Positions 13,101-26,091 of a DNA stretch of 64,000 nt are shown one piece after another. The DNA comes from Brugia malayi (taxonomy: Eukaryota; Nematoda; Chromadorea; Rhabditida; Onchocercidae). Below the pieces are notes generated by a model. It was not told where the DNA came from and made no database searches. It was given only the letters and a program-made list of their open reading frames with translations. Location of the stretch: the NCBI RefSeq assembly GCF_000002995.4, contig NW_025062479.1:2315721-2379720 (forward strand). The letters run 5' to 3'. Each line of letters begins with the position of its first letter. The first letter of the stretch is position 1. A program made the position numbers and the translations under genes.

Positions 13101-16100
13101 GAAGCTTTCAAAAATAGATACTTGAAAAGATATTTGAAGTGTATGAATAACACTTGGAGCTTGCATCATATGTATTTATTTACTTTTAAGCATACTTTAA
13201 AAATAAAAATGAAAAAAGGTAGAATGAAAGTGAAAATTGCGTGCTTAAAGAAATGACGATTAATTTGATTTTCAATATAAATCAATCCGCTAAAAAAGAT
13301 AGCAATTAAATTCCTATGGTTTTTGATATAAACAAACTAGTTTATTTATTTATTTACCATAGTTTTACTCTTTTTTAATTGTTAATGATAAATGAAATTT
13401 TAATAACTAATAAAAAATTTTATTTGCATGAGAAAAAGGATACGAATTAGCTGTTTGCTACAAATAAATTAAATGTAACAATAAAAATTTCTGTGTGAAT
13501 ATAAAAAAAAATAATACTTCAATATTAGTATTTCAGTGATCATTAATTTTTTATAACCATTTTATCATTTAATTTTAGCAACTAATATAATTCATGATAT
13601 CGTCTCTAATCTAAATATGCATCCCACAAAATTTACTCATGTAGCAAAAACTTATTCCACCTTCTGTTTGCAATAATATTTGCGATAGAATTTTTGAAAT
13701 TTACCAAACATCGAAAAATTTTTGCTCATTTCTAGATATAACTTTCTTTTGATAAATAATCGATGATTTCGTTTATGCTTAACGCTATTCGTGATTTATT
13801 GATCGTGAAATTATGGTTTCAACAAGTTTCAATACTTTAAAACTTACAACTTTAGTATTACATGCAAAAATTTTTTTGATGAAACTCGAAAATACTTTTT
13901 TTTTTTTCTTTAATTAGTAAAATCATAAAGAATTTTTCCACAGTTGAAACAATTACTATGAAAAGAAGGTGGAAAGTTCGGATAATAATCAATGTCCCTA
14001 GACTGTCAACCTTTCGAATGTTCAATATCCTACTTGAAAAAAAAAGAAAGGAAAATCTAAAAATAATCGAACCAGTAATTATTGCACGTGAATTTGAAAA
14101 AAAATACTGACAATAATAAAAAAATTTATAGTCGTAATCTTTTTTTTTCGCTTTTTTTTTCAAAACGAGCAAATTAGAGAGTATTTTAAATCTACTTAAT
14201 CATTAATACGTCTTAACTATATAACGTAAATATCTATCATTTGTTCTGTCCGGAAAAAGTGATTTTTTTTTTCTCCTCAAAGAGAAATATTGTTTTCAGA
14301 TTAGTTCAGTTCTTTTCATTTAAAATTGGGAAATATACACATTGGAAAGCTGAAATACGGACAAAGAAATATACTTGGATAGATTTAAAAATCTGTTTCA
14401 ATTTCAAAGTTTATTTGAACTTATCAGTAATTTGAAAAGATAAATTAACTAAAATATTAATGTAATTATTTTGTGTTTTTATAAAATAATCTTAGCCAAT
14501 GATAAAACTGATTGATCAATGTGTTAATGTAACTGAAATAAATTTAACTCAATTGCTTTATTTATGTTCGAATTAATTTCGATCAAACTAGTTCATTTGA
14601 ACAGAACTAACATTATTATCCTCCAACTTGATTCGTTAGACTATTTTGTAAGGATAAATAATTTAGCAAAAAAAAAAGCACGCATTTTTTATAAATCAAC
14701 CGTTGTTTTTTTCTTTTGAACAGTACTTTTCGAACAGATCACTGGAAAAGCCACTGAACAAATATGAATTGAAGTTTCCCTTAATTTTTTAATTTATTTC
14801 CAACAAATTCTTTAATTTCTGGTTTGCAAACATAACAAATTTATCAATTAATTCTTTCAAAAACGTCCTTTATAAGCAGAATGGAAGTTCTACAAATTAA
14901 TATTAATGGGAAAGTTTAATTAGAAATAATGAAAAACTGTTTTGAGAAAGATAAAAGAGAAATATTTTCAAAATATTAAAAAAAAAAAAAAAAAAAAGAA
15001 AATGATTCCATTTTCTTGATAAATGAATGGATAATAGGATATATATAATATATGGCTGCGTCTTCCACCAAAATATTCGAAGGACAAAGAATTCGAAAAT
15101 ATTTATTTCAACTTTCGTCATACAAACGAGAAAAAGACACGTATGGAATCAAATTTGAACATGGCAAAAAAGAATGATGAATGATTTTTTAAAAGCAATC
15201 GGAGGTAAATTAAAAGCAGCAAAAAATGGTCAAAACATTGATGGCTGCAATTTAGAAAATTGAAATTTAGAAAAATTATAACCTATTTTTATTTTTCATA
15301 AATCAATGATTCACAGGAAAATTTTTGCAAAATATCTGTATTTTTCTCATTATTTTTTAAGACTTGCTGTTACGATGGAATGATGCTACTAAGGCGAGAA
15401 AAAAAAAAAACTGCATGTTAAATAATAAAAATAAGTTAAAAAAACATCCCTGTAATATGTTGACGTCTTTTTTAACCTATTTCGTGGTCTATGCAAACGT
15501 GTATCACACTTAACTTAAATTTTATTCTCATTGAAAATCGTGTTTGATTTGTGTGAGATTTATTCTAGTTCTTGTCCTACTGATGTTTTTTAGTTTTTTT
15601 TTTTTTTTTTTTTTCTTCTAATTCTTTCCTTGCATGAAATTTTTGTTTAAATGACGATCGAAGAATTATTTCAGAATCTAAACTAAAAAATCTACTGTTC
15701 TCTTTTATTCAAAAAAAAAAAGGTATTCATGTAATTTGTCTAGAATGATCATAGTTTGCGAGAAAGATATTTCTTGTTTGAGGATGATAAACCAATTGAT
15801 CGATGATTTCCGGTAGTTTCCAGCGTGTTGTACTAACTAAACTAAATGCAATTGCGCATTCATTTCGAAAGAACACAGAAGCATAGGTAATTATCATGAT
15901 GTATATTTTTCTCTCTTTTCTAGGAACTGTAGAAAGCCCCGGATAACAGAAGAAGACCTATTGAAAACATTTTCATTTCTAAAAAAATCGCAATTTTATC
16001 ATTAAACATCATAACATTACTTCCTTCCGTTTCTCATAAGTTAAAACACGCAAATTTTAACAGAATCAAATCGAATAAAATAATCAATCAGCAAAAATGC

Positions 16101-16380
16101 CACACTCCTATTATATAAAAAACTAACTTTAAACTACCTTTTCTTCTTTTCTTCTTGCATTTTTCTTTTCCTTTTCTTTTGCATAGACAATAACTTATCA
16201 TCATTTACCCTTGCATTCCTATCGTTTTCTCTGAAAAGCGAAAATTCTCTCTGATCTATTTATAGTTACATTGTCGCATAACTTATGACTCATTCCATTC
16301 ATAAAGTTCAATTTTACTGCAAATGAAAAAAAAAAAAATGGTACTTATAAATTCTATAAAAACATTGTAACAAATGGTAG
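10174..16380. other. AT-rich intergenic stretch, no gene seen
   Basis: About 6 kb of AT-rich DNA with many A or T runs (for example 11050-11069, 14980-14997, 15595-15614). ORFs here are short, low in complexity and dominated by Phe, Lys, Ile and Asn. The promoter and 5' end of the kinase gene should lie in its first part. Confidence 0.6.
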
Positions 16381-16381
16381 T

Positions 16382-16600
16382 GCAACTTTTTGCAGTATAA
16401 TATAACATAATCAAAATAAGGTACACTAATATAATATTAATATAATACAATGTAATAATATATAATATAACAATAATAGACTATAATGTAGTATATGACA
16501 ATATAATAATAATATATAATAACAATGCTAGTATAATATAACATAAAATATAATATAATAATTAATAATAACAATAAATAATGTTTTATTACATTTTGTG
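16382..16600. repeat. TAATA-rich simple repeat
   Basis: About 220 bases composed almost only of A and T in imperfect TAATATAATA units (TATAATATAACA, AATAATAATA variants). Confidence 0.75.
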
Positions 16601-16949
16601 CTGACACCTTTTATCTACGAATCGATTTATCTCAACAATAAAGCAAAAAGACTTGCTTATGAATTATCCCTACAAAATACTAGGCTTATCCTATTGCAGC
16701 TGCTTCTGCTGCTTCTACATACAAATTTGGCTTATCAGCATTTATCAGTCAGTACTTCGGGCTTGTCGCAGTGATTTTTGTAGAGAAGTAAATCTTCATT
16801 TCGAAAACGCGAGTTTTTTTAGATGAGCTTGATTTGCTTTTAGTTCATATACTACAACCTATCTACGCACAACAGCATGCAACAATTCGTTTGACTCTAT
16901 GTACAAACAAAGCAGGTGAAGCTTATGACTAACTGTTAAAAAAGTGTAG

Positions 16950-17240
16950 CGTGAAAAAGTGCGGTATAAGTTTTATGATTAAGGCATTGTTTCAGATAAA
17001 CAATGCATCAAATTCAGTACCCAACTTCAAAATTTTTTCAATTGTTCGAAATTTATCCTCGTAGTTGAGGGATGATCAGCGAGGAAATGAAATATCTATT
17101 CCAAATATTGATCATTCTTCGCAGTGGAGCAACAATATGATTGTCAGAACTTTCAGGTGGTGGTCTTATAGAAAGTTTTTCCTATAATTCGAAAATCTAT
17201 GACTGTTAATGAAAAAAGCTAATAGAATAGAACAGTTTGA
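16950..17240. repeat. Diverged repeat, copy A
   Basis: Matches 26195-26440 in the same orientation with many substitutions and gaps. Shared blocks include AAGGCATTGTTTC/AGGGCATTGTTTC, ATTTATCCTCGTAGTT/ATTTATCCTTGTAGTT, the ATCATTCTTCG block, and TTTTTCCT followed by AAATCTATGACTGTTAAT/AAATCTGTGACAATTAAT. No coding capacity is apparent. Confidence 0.6.
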
Positions 17241-17999
17241 TAAGATGTGAAACAATCGTTTGTTTCCTTTTTGAGCCAAATAACTTTTTTTCGGAGTTTT
17301 TTCATTTATTTTTATCATTTTTGTTAGATCCGGTCAAATATTAGTGAATGCTCCATTATATTCACGGTACATAAATTAGTGAACGCTTCTGGGCTAGTTC
17401 ATTTGATCTAAAGAAATATTCAATGAGATTTATTTGCTAACAATTTCATTCATTCATACAAACATTATTTACTGTCTCAACACATCACATGCCTTCTAAA
17501 CATTGTACAGTGCAGATCAATAGCAAAACAGTGGTGAACAGTTTTAGATGTTGAAAATCGTACAATAAATAGGCTTCTTTAAGCACGGATACAACAAACC
17601 AAGGTCAGTGTAATCCAATTCTAAACATGGTCTCAATGAAATTTTTGAAATTTAGAGCAAAATGGTGAATGGTATTGGAAGGTATAGCAATGAATAGAAG
17701 AATAGCTGGTGTAGGATTTAGTGCGGTATAGTATACTTCAATGAAAATAACCATTTTCAACTATCCAAATAATTGCAGGGCTTCTACACCTTAATCTGTT
17801 ATTATGTATATCAAAGATTGGTCAAAGGCTACTAAATTTAAAGTTTTAAAATTATTAAACTGATTAAATAAAATTCGAGGAATATCACTAGTGGTCGATT
17901 ACAAAGGGATCAGAAATGCATGAAATCCGAGAAGGAAGATGGGATCACAGAGAGCACTAATTTGCTGCTGTTATTGCATTTTTCAACGTGCTAAAATTT
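17241..17999. other. Intergenic stretch, nothing recognised
   Basis: Non-repetitive DNA between the diverged repeat and the long direct repeat, with no convincing ORF. Confidence 0.5.
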
Positions 18000-18938
18000 T
18001 TCAGTTGTCATTATTATCCATTTCGAATAAGTGAATGTGCATTTGGGTTTGTGAAGAGAGAGGACATCTAAACTTTGATAAATCATAAATGAATTCCGCT
18101 AAAACAGAGACATCTTAAAGTGATCGAAGGATTGATTAATGCAAGAAAGAAATGATGAGCTAAAAGGCGCATATATAGATCATCAAATTTACCTTAAGTA
18201 TGATATGAAATGCTAAGTCATTATCGGAAAAGTAAAATCACATTAAATCAGTTCTATCGTTCATGATCAAATGAAATTTAAATTGACCGAATTATAGAGT
18301 ATGGTACGCAGGAAGGAATCAATAAATTTATAATAAAAATTGTTATACAAGAAATTTACACGAATTGAAGTAATCCCTTCTGTAAGGTACCGTTTATAAA
18401 GTATCGTCGTTCAATTTTTAGTTTGAAAATATTTTATTAACAGATTTATTTTGCTTATGCTGAAAATTTCGTGTGAAAAAATTTTGTTAGAGCAATATGT
18501 CAACAATTTAGACATGTAATCGAAATGGGAAAATAAATGAAAAATTGAATGATTCTGAATACAAACATATCTTAATGAATAATACAAAATGTTGTTGCAC
18601 AAGAAATCTGCACGTGTATTGTTTTTGAAAAATTGAAATTTAAAATTTGTTTAATATTGTTGATGATATTATTATCACCACAATGCAGTAGATAAAACTT
18701 CCTGATTGCTTTGTAATCTCATAGACATATTGATTAGCCAACGACAACGAAACGTGAGGATTAGAATGTGAAAAGAAGAATTGCTGAAGAAACTTCATTT
18801 AGTTGTCCGAAAATGATACATATTACAAGTTTAAATGGAAAGTAGTGTTTATTTGTTTACTATTCACTTAAAAAATTGAAAAATTTGTGTTAATCAAAAA
18901 AAAGATTGAGAGAAAAAAATCATTCTTTTTTATGCAAA
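18000..18938. repeat. Long direct repeat, copy 1 (0.94 kb)
   Basis: From TTCAGTTGTCATT to TTTTTTATGCAAA this segment is repeated at 25151-26091 in the same orientation. Reading both copies side by side, I see only one difference: an A-run of 8 here against 10 in the other copy. Copy 1 is followed by about 19 A residues, copy 2 by unique sequence. No terminal inverted repeats, target-site duplication or transposase are visible. A 63-codon minus-strand ORF (18411-18602) is present in both copies, but its composition is that of AT-rich noise. Confidence 0.95.
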
Positions 18939-19417
18939 AAAAAAAAAAAAAAATCTTGCGATATAAAATAGTGAATAATTCTCCGATTGCATTGTTGACA
19001 GGAATTCTTTTATATTCAAATTCTCTCTTTTACAATCATACAATTAAGAAAAAGTTCGATGATACAAGAACAATCAAACACTACCGCTATAACTCAGAAA
19101 CACAATGCTTTCTGTGGCTCTTCCATTTTAATGATTTCCATCTTCATGTGATTATCAATATGATCGCGAACCCATTTTGAGGCACTATCTATAATAGATG
19201 TATTTAATATATGGAAATAAATTACTGCTTAAAATTTGAAAAATGTTACCAAACAAGTAAGCTAAAATGAGAAAATGCTTGTTATCCTCGCTAATTCACC
19301 ACTCAATTAAACTGTACGGTTCACCTTTCACAATAATCAATCCTTTCAGTTGAATAGATCTCCGGGTAGAATGTCCCTACTTGACATAGATCCGTAACGT
19401 CTTTCAGAACCTTCAGA

Positions 19418-21591
19418 ATGACCGCTTCAATATTTTATACTCTACAACAAAAACTTCTCTATATCATTACAGTTACAATTACAATTTTTCAACTTCAACA
19501 ATTCATTGGTGATTTCATAGGTAAGTCGAAAGAAATCTGTATTTCTACTTATCCTATTGTCACTTACTGGTAAGTAACAGATAGCTAGCTTTAAGCTTTT
19601 CAACAGCTCAATTACCGTCACAGAAGAAAAAGCTTTATATCAGCAGTGAAGCTACCACAGGAAGGCAATCCTTGCGCCACCCTGTGTATACCTGCATTAC
19701 TTTTATCATTTAGAAACTGCTCCAACTTACAGCACTTCCTTCACTTTTTTCCCAACGCGACTGATTACAGATGTGAAGAAGCTCTTTGACATAATTATCA
19801 TAAAATTTTGTTAGTTGTTAGCCATCGAAAAGGGAATGATTCACTCAGATAGATGAATGGATCGGTTCATTTCTGTTTCATGAATTAGCTATCTGTAATA
19901 CGACAATTTCTTACCTTATCAGCAGGAAATTCTTCCAGTTCATTGTATTTAATTGGTTTTTATGCCATTATTTTTTGCTGTAAATGAGACAAAGAAATTG
20001 TTAGAATATAGTAAGACAAAAAGACCAATCTGCAATACCAAAAGGGAAACGCGAGCAACGGATATGTTTTTACGTTGTGTAACCACACAAGCGTTAACGT
20101 GATCGATAAACGTCAAAATGATGAGAGAGGATGTTAAAGAGAATGTCAACATTAACTGTTATGGAAAGATGAGTGAAGCAATATGATAAGGTAAACTCGT
20201 GCAAATTAATGAACATTTTAACCTAAAAGATGGAAGAAGCAAAAAAGAGGAAAAAGAGAAAAAGAAAAAAGACAGAAATGAAAAATAAAACATACATTTT
20301 ACAATTATAGATAATATGGCAAATTATAAAAAAGAACTCATCCAGAAAATCAGTCAAGAAAATAGGAAATCATCAGGAAATTTTTTCTCTCATTCTTCCA
20401 TACTTACACCTTCATTTTGTTTTACTTTTCAAGCAGTATATTTAATCAGAAATATCCATGTACACACATATAATCGCTGATTGTAGAATTACGTCATACA
20501 ATCATCTAAAAATAAGATAATTAATTAATTATAAGTTCACTACTTTTCATCACTCCGAAAACGAACAATGTAGCTGTTCACTTTCTCAAAACAACAACAA
20601 GCCTAAAACAATTCAAAATAATCGAATAAAAGATTTTACGCAGGGTCGTTGAAAAAAGAAGCCGTAACAGAATTACGATACTTGAATCACTTTGTAATTT
20701 GGAATTCGTAGCAGTTTTTAGTTATAAAGATTTATAAAAGTAGATTTAAATGCTTGTTTTATTTTATTTTTTAGTAATAGTTTTACATCACAAGCATATT
20801 CTTACAATTGGATCAATTTTATTGCAACTTATAAAATCATTGCTTTCATCATTAACACGCATGTTGTAAAATTTCATGTTTTTTTTTTTGTTCTTGTGAT
20901 GTTACGTCCATTTTCATTGCTACTTATTATTACATAGAAACAATTGATCACTTAAGATGGGTCAGTGATAATTTTTACTAATGTAAACTGAAAGTAAAAA
21001 AAATCAATGAAATGATTTAAAAATTAGCGTAGCATTTTTATTGTCAACTGTTTTCCTGAGAAATAAGAAAAGAAAAAATATTTCAGGAGCTGTAATATAT
21101 GATTTGGTTAAAATTATTCTGCAATTTTGTAAAAATGTTCAATATACAAAGAAATTTGAAATCTGCAAATATTATTTGATAGCAATAGCACAATCATACA
21201 GACAGGTAAGTCAAATACTACTTTTTGGACATATATATGATAGATCCGTTTTATATCTGCTCGTTTTGAGTCTAAAATTAAATATCGTTTAACAAATTTA
21301 TTGATTACACACTATTTCTCTATTTTAAACTGATAATTATATTATCATTGCCAAGTTCAACCTGAAAATGTATTAATTATATTAATCAAAAATTTAGACT
21401 TGCCACCTCAGGATGATACTTTTAGGAAGTGTTGCAGGTCAGCTTGTCTTCTTCCAGCAAATATGCGTGATTTTGAACGACCAATATTCTTCATCCCTGT
21501 GATATTCCTCAGTTATTGGCAAATTAATTCTAAATCATTAACTGTGCAACCAACCAGGAAGCAAATTCAGAACATCAATAGAAGACAGTAA
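19418..21591 (+). CDS. Small secreted protein, candidate insulin-like peptide
   Basis: Exons 19418-19520, 21087-21205 and 21412-21591 join in phase to give 133 residues and a TAA stop. The ATG follows CCTTCAGA, a good spliced-leader acceptor. Residues 13-27 (LLYIITVTITIFQLQ) form a hydrophobic core typical of a secretion signal. Cysteines fall at 49, 61, 81, 82 and 86. C49-x11-C61 matches the spacing of an insulin B chain, and C81-C82-x3-C86 (TFRKCCRSACLL) matches the start of an A chain. The A-chain cysteine expected at C-x8 is Phe (TTT) at residue 95, exactly the right position. After that comes a 38-residue tail with a hydrophobic stretch (IFFIPVIFLSYW), unusual for insulins. If real it would be a secreted hormone acting through the DAF-2-type receptor. 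Intron 1 is 1.57 kb. It may be a diverged, non-canonical or decayed member, or another Cys-rich secreted peptide. Confidence 0.5.
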
Positions 21592-21829
21592 GGAAGACGT
21601 TATAATATGCAAATTTTTCGACTCACATTTATATTTCATAACTGGGATGAAAGTGTTATTGTTTGGTAATAGTGAAAGTTGGATAGGTGGTGGTCCTATA
21701 TTTTTGTTCATATATGCTTACGGATTGTTTTACAGTGAAATGGGAGGAAGTTATTAGCTTGAAAAGAAAAGGATTTATTATGTACCGTATTTTGTATCAC
21801 TTGAAAATGATTCGAATGCATTTTTAGGA

Positions 21830-23435
21830 ATGTCAGCTAAACAACAGACTGGAAATGTCGCAGCTCCTGTGGACAATGGTGAAGTAGTGCGCATTATGGA
21901 CGGTAAAAATTATTTAATTTAACTTCTTTTCATGTCAAATAAAAATGAAATAAATGCTTCAACTATTTCAAAAATAGTTTTGATATTTTAACAAAAATAT
22001 AGCATTTATCTATTATATATTGTTAACTGAAATAAGCTATGGTACACATAAAAAAACAAGAAATGGAGATGATCCCAAACCTTTCATCTGAAATTTTAAA
22101 ATGTCATATATCTTCTTTATAGATGATGCACGTATAGTACGTCCCAAGCCACGTGCTTCTAACGCAACGAAAAAGAACCGAATCAACAACAATAACTCGA
22201 ATAATACTGGTTTGTCTTTTCACTTTCAATTTTATTATTTATATGCACATGTAATATTACGTGTGACAAATTGAAACATGCAAGACACGTGTAATTAATT
22301 GAACAATGAAAGAATTAGGTTGAAAAATGTACAAGACTAACCGTTAGTGATGATTAGATAGCAACTGGTTATTTACGTATTGCAAAGTGTGAAAATGATT
22401 TAAGAGTCTAGGTAATAATAATAATAATAATAATAATAGATAAGAATGGCAACTTTGTACATTTCTTGATGGCCATTTTTTGGTAAATGTTTAGGTGTTC
22501 CGCTAGTTAGCAACGTTGAGGATACTCCACCGAATGTCGTCTTCGATCAACCGAACCGTCCTCACGTGCAACAACCGTATATGGCTCATAGTTGTCGTCC
22601 GAATATGACACATCCAGTAGTGATCGGCAGTGTGAACCGCCCTATGTGTACAAAGAATTTCCTATTATTCTATAAGTTGATGAAAAAATAAATTTTATAA
22701 AATTGTCAACTTTCAGATATGCCAGTGCATAATCCGCCACCTTCAACATGTTGGTGCAACGGAATTTCTGACGATATACGAGCGATTAAGGAGACACTAA
22801 ATTCGGTTTCCAATGGGATTCACTTAATTCTTCAAAAAGTTCACATGGATCAAATGAACAATGCACAAATGATGTCGCAAATTTTGCGAACCGTTGAAAT
22901 GGTTGCGGACACTGTTAATAATATGTCATTTGTGCAGTTTCAAGGTTCAATTTTGAGCATAAGACTTTTTCTTTCTTCTGAATAAATAAAAGAGAAAAAG
23001 TGAACGAAATTAGGTTTAAAATTAATTGAATGAACAAATATTCATAACTGATGAAGCGTCAATGATTTTCACTTGGATTTGCTTACTTTCAAAGTCACAC
23101 TGCTCCGTTGCTTTTTCATCAGATTTAGCATCCTAGATTGCATCTTAGTTTCACTTCTTCCAATTTTCATTCACGAATGTATCGTTCCTGTTTTCATGAA
23201 TTAATCCTCCTCAATCTCTGTTGTTAAGCAAATGATAATTCCTCAAACTGATTTTTTTATTATTGAAAACCAATCAATTTTAGCATACGATCAGTATTAT
23301 GATGGATCTGGCGTGGGAAATCCTACCGGAAGTCCGGATGGAACGGTTCCTCCAGAGACGTGTTATGAGCAAACTGATGAGCAGAACACGCCGATTGAGC
23401 ATGTAATGAATAACAGTTCACGTTCCTATCCTTGA
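21830..23435 (+). CDS. Unrecognised 230-residue protein with helical core
   Basis: Exons 21830-21902, 22123-22209, 22495-22647, 22717-22944 and 23284-23435 are all joined in phase 1 and end at TGA. The ATG lies two bases after TTTTTAG, a likely trans-splice acceptor; the gene starts only 238 bases after the stop of the preceding small gene, so the two may share an operon. No signal peptide or membrane segment is seen. Layout: acidic N-terminus; basic, Asn-rich stretch (about 27-55); Pro-rich linker (about 60-115); CWC pair (116-118); amphipathic helical region (about 121-178) with heptad-like Ile/Leu/Met and the run HMDQMNNAQMMSQILRTVEM; and a Gly/Pro/acidic tail ending RSYP. The helix suggests oligomerisation. 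Codon use and GC content are higher than the surroundings, supporting real coding. An intron-retained form of exon 4 would stop at 22983-22985. No family recognised. Confidence 0.7.
22412..22438. repeat. (AAT)n microsatellite
   Basis: Nine AAT/TAA units inside an intron of the gene at 21830-23435. Confidence 0.9.
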
Positions 23436-24600
23436 ATAGCAGGACATTTCAGTGTAAAAGTGATATATCAACAATTTCTTTTTTCTTTTTTTTTTTATTG
23501 CTAACCTGATGTTCAGTTTTTGTGTTTTCTAATAAATTTTTTTTTCCTTTTTTTTTTTTTTTTTTAACAAAATTGCAATTGTATTTTTACAAGATGGCAA
23601 GTCTGTATATCCCACATTTCTCTCCAGTAATCAGTTTCATCATTACAAATGCCTTAAAAGTTGAATCAAAACACTCTTGACATCCGGAATTATACTAAAT
23701 GCTGCTTATGGAACATGATGAAAAACCGAATGCTAAGTCTAAATTTAGAGGTGCAGTATTTCAAAATACAATTGTAGTTACTACCAGCTAATTTCACATT
23801 TTATATTCTCTCTAAATTTTGACAATCAAGATATGAAAACGGAAAAAAGATCGTTGCTTAGGGGTCAACGCTCAACATTTACAACAATACAAGTATATAA
23901 CATACATAGAACGATAGGAAATTATCGTTATGAATTAATTACATAGATTGGAATGATTCTAAAATATTTTTATCCCTCATATAATATATACAGCAAACAT
24001 ATCAAAAAACTATCACCTGACATCCCTTCCAAGAGAATTTGAAATGTGATGAAAGACTCTATTCGATGATGTCACATCCATCATCAAGGAAAAAACTGGA
24101 GATAAAGAAACTCAAAAGTTTCAGTTGATGAAAAATAAAAGCAAATTATTACACTGAAGATTAATTTAAGTAAATATGCTGCATAAAATAGATAAGGTCG
24201 GTAAATTTATTATTCCTATAATGTCATCCAATTCTAGAACAGTAAAAGCAACCATTTTTACTGTCAACAGATAAAAAATCTACATTAGAACGAGTCGATA
24301 GTGGTGACAATTTTGTATATTCACATTGAAGAAAATTATTCTGAATTTAGAGCTAGAAAGTTTTCAGTTAACGTTTGAATAACATTAAAGTGATTTAAAT
24401 TAAGGATTATTACACTTCACATTACCTTACTTTCACCACAAAGCTTGGTATTATTCTATTTGTTATATCATAATTTGAAATATAAACTAATGCTTAATTA
24501 TTGCTTTTTATAAAGAAAAGCAAACTATTACAATAAGTAAACTGAAGTGATATTTATAGGTAGTGTAGAAATAACTTACATGAATGAAATATTGTTTTAA
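23436..24600. other. 3' UTR and intergenic DNA
   Basis: Follows the stop of the 230-residue protein. AATAAA at 23531-23536 could be its poly(A) signal. The rest is AT-rich with no gene. Confidence 0.5.
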
Positions 24601-24609
24601 ACAGTCGAA

Positions 24610-25075
24610 CATAATTGATGATTTAATTAATATCGGACAAATAATCAGCAATTTAGTGATTACTACAAATAAATTCTTGATGGGTAACAGAGGATTTAAT
24701 TACTGCCGAACGAATCATCATTAATTCTGCACTAATCATCTTCCAGTTAGTGATAACAGACTGTTTAATCAACACTGGACTTAATGGTAACAAACGAATT
24801 AACATCGGAGACATAATCTGCTAGTCAGTGAGATGATTTTCTTTGTGCCAGACAAATGACATGTTAATTAATGATTTTTTAATGTGTATTGAATGCAAGA
24901 TAAATCGTTTGTATAGGTGACAATAAAACAAATGATCTCATATCGGACGAATCATGTGTTAGCAAATGGTGACAGATGATTTACATAGTACTTTATATAT
25001 TATCTGTGATTCAGTGATAACGGTTCGTTTTTATAATACCGTAAAAAACGTTTGTCAGTGGATGATAACTGGCAG
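24610..25075. repeat. Degenerate minisatellite
   Basis: An imperfect unit of roughly 50-90 bases recurs, built from ATTTAATTAATATCGGACAAATAATC-like and TTAGTGATAACAGA-like modules. Variants include CCGAACGAATCATC, ATCGGAGACATAATCTGCTAGTCAGTGA, ATATCGGACGAATCATG and TCAGTGATAACGGTTCG. It abuts the left end of the second long direct repeat. Confidence 0.6.
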
Positions 25076-25150
25076 AATGCAGTCAACGTGACAAAATTTT
25101 GTGAATTAGATTTCAGTTAAAGCTGAAGAGATTGGAACTATCTGTTTACA

Positions 25151-26091
25151 TTCAGTTGTCATTATTATCCATTTCGAATAAGTGAATGTGCATTTGGGTT
25201 TGTGAAGAGAGAGGACATCTAAACTTTGATAAATCATAAATGAATTCCGCTAAAACAGAGACATCTTAAAGTGATCGAAGGATTGATTAATGCAAGAAAG
25301 AAATGATGAGCTAAAAGGCGCATATATAGATCATCAAATTTACCTTAAGTATGATATGAAATGCTAAGTCATTATCGGAAAAGTAAAATCACATTAAATC
25401 AGTTCTATCGTTCATGATCAAATGAAATTTAAATTGACCGAATTATAGAGTATGGTACGCAGGAAGGAATCAATAAATTTATAATAAAAATTGTTATACA
25501 AGAAATTTACACGAATTGAAGTAATCCCTTCTGTAAGGTACCGTTTATAAAGTATCGTCGTTCAATTTTTAGTTTGAAAATATTTTATTAACAGATTTAT
25601 TTTGCTTATGCTGAAAATTTCGTGTGAAAAAATTTTGTTAGAGCAATATGTCAACAATTTAGACATGTAATCGAAATGGGAAAATAAATGAAAAATTGAA
25701 TGATTCTGAATACAAACATATCTTAATGAATAATACAAAATGTTGTTGCACAAGAAATCTGCACGTGTATTGTTTTTGAAAAATTGAAATTTAAAATTTG
25801 TTTAATATTGTTGATGATATTATTATCACCACAATGCAGTAGATAAAACTTCCTGATTGCTTTGTAATCTCATAGACATATTGATTAGCCAACGACAACG
25901 AAACGTGAGGATTAGAATGTGAAAAGAAGAATTGCTGAAGAAACTTCATTTAGTTGTCCGAAAATGATACATATTACAAGTTTAAATGGAAAGTAGTGTT
26001 TATTTGTTTACTATTCACTTAAAAAATTGAAAAATTTGTGTTAATCAAAAAAAAAAGATTGAGAGAAAAAAATCATTCTTTTTTATGCAAA
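25151..26091. repeat. Long direct repeat, copy 2 (0.94 kb)
   Basis: Second copy of the segment at 18000-18938, offset 7151 bases, same orientation. Identical by eye apart from two extra A in one A-run near the right end. It continues into GGATTGCGGTCAC, unlike copy 1, which runs into a poly-A tract. Confidence 0.95.

Noticed and set aside
14903..15121. Phe-rich 72-codon minus-strand ORF
   Set aside because: Built largely on a poly-A tract read backwards; low complexity.
18411..18602. 63-residue minus-strand ORF present in both long repeats (also 25562-25753)
   Set aside because: Identity between copies follows from the duplication. Composition is that of AT-rich noise, there are no splice sites or motifs, and it starts inside the repeat without context.
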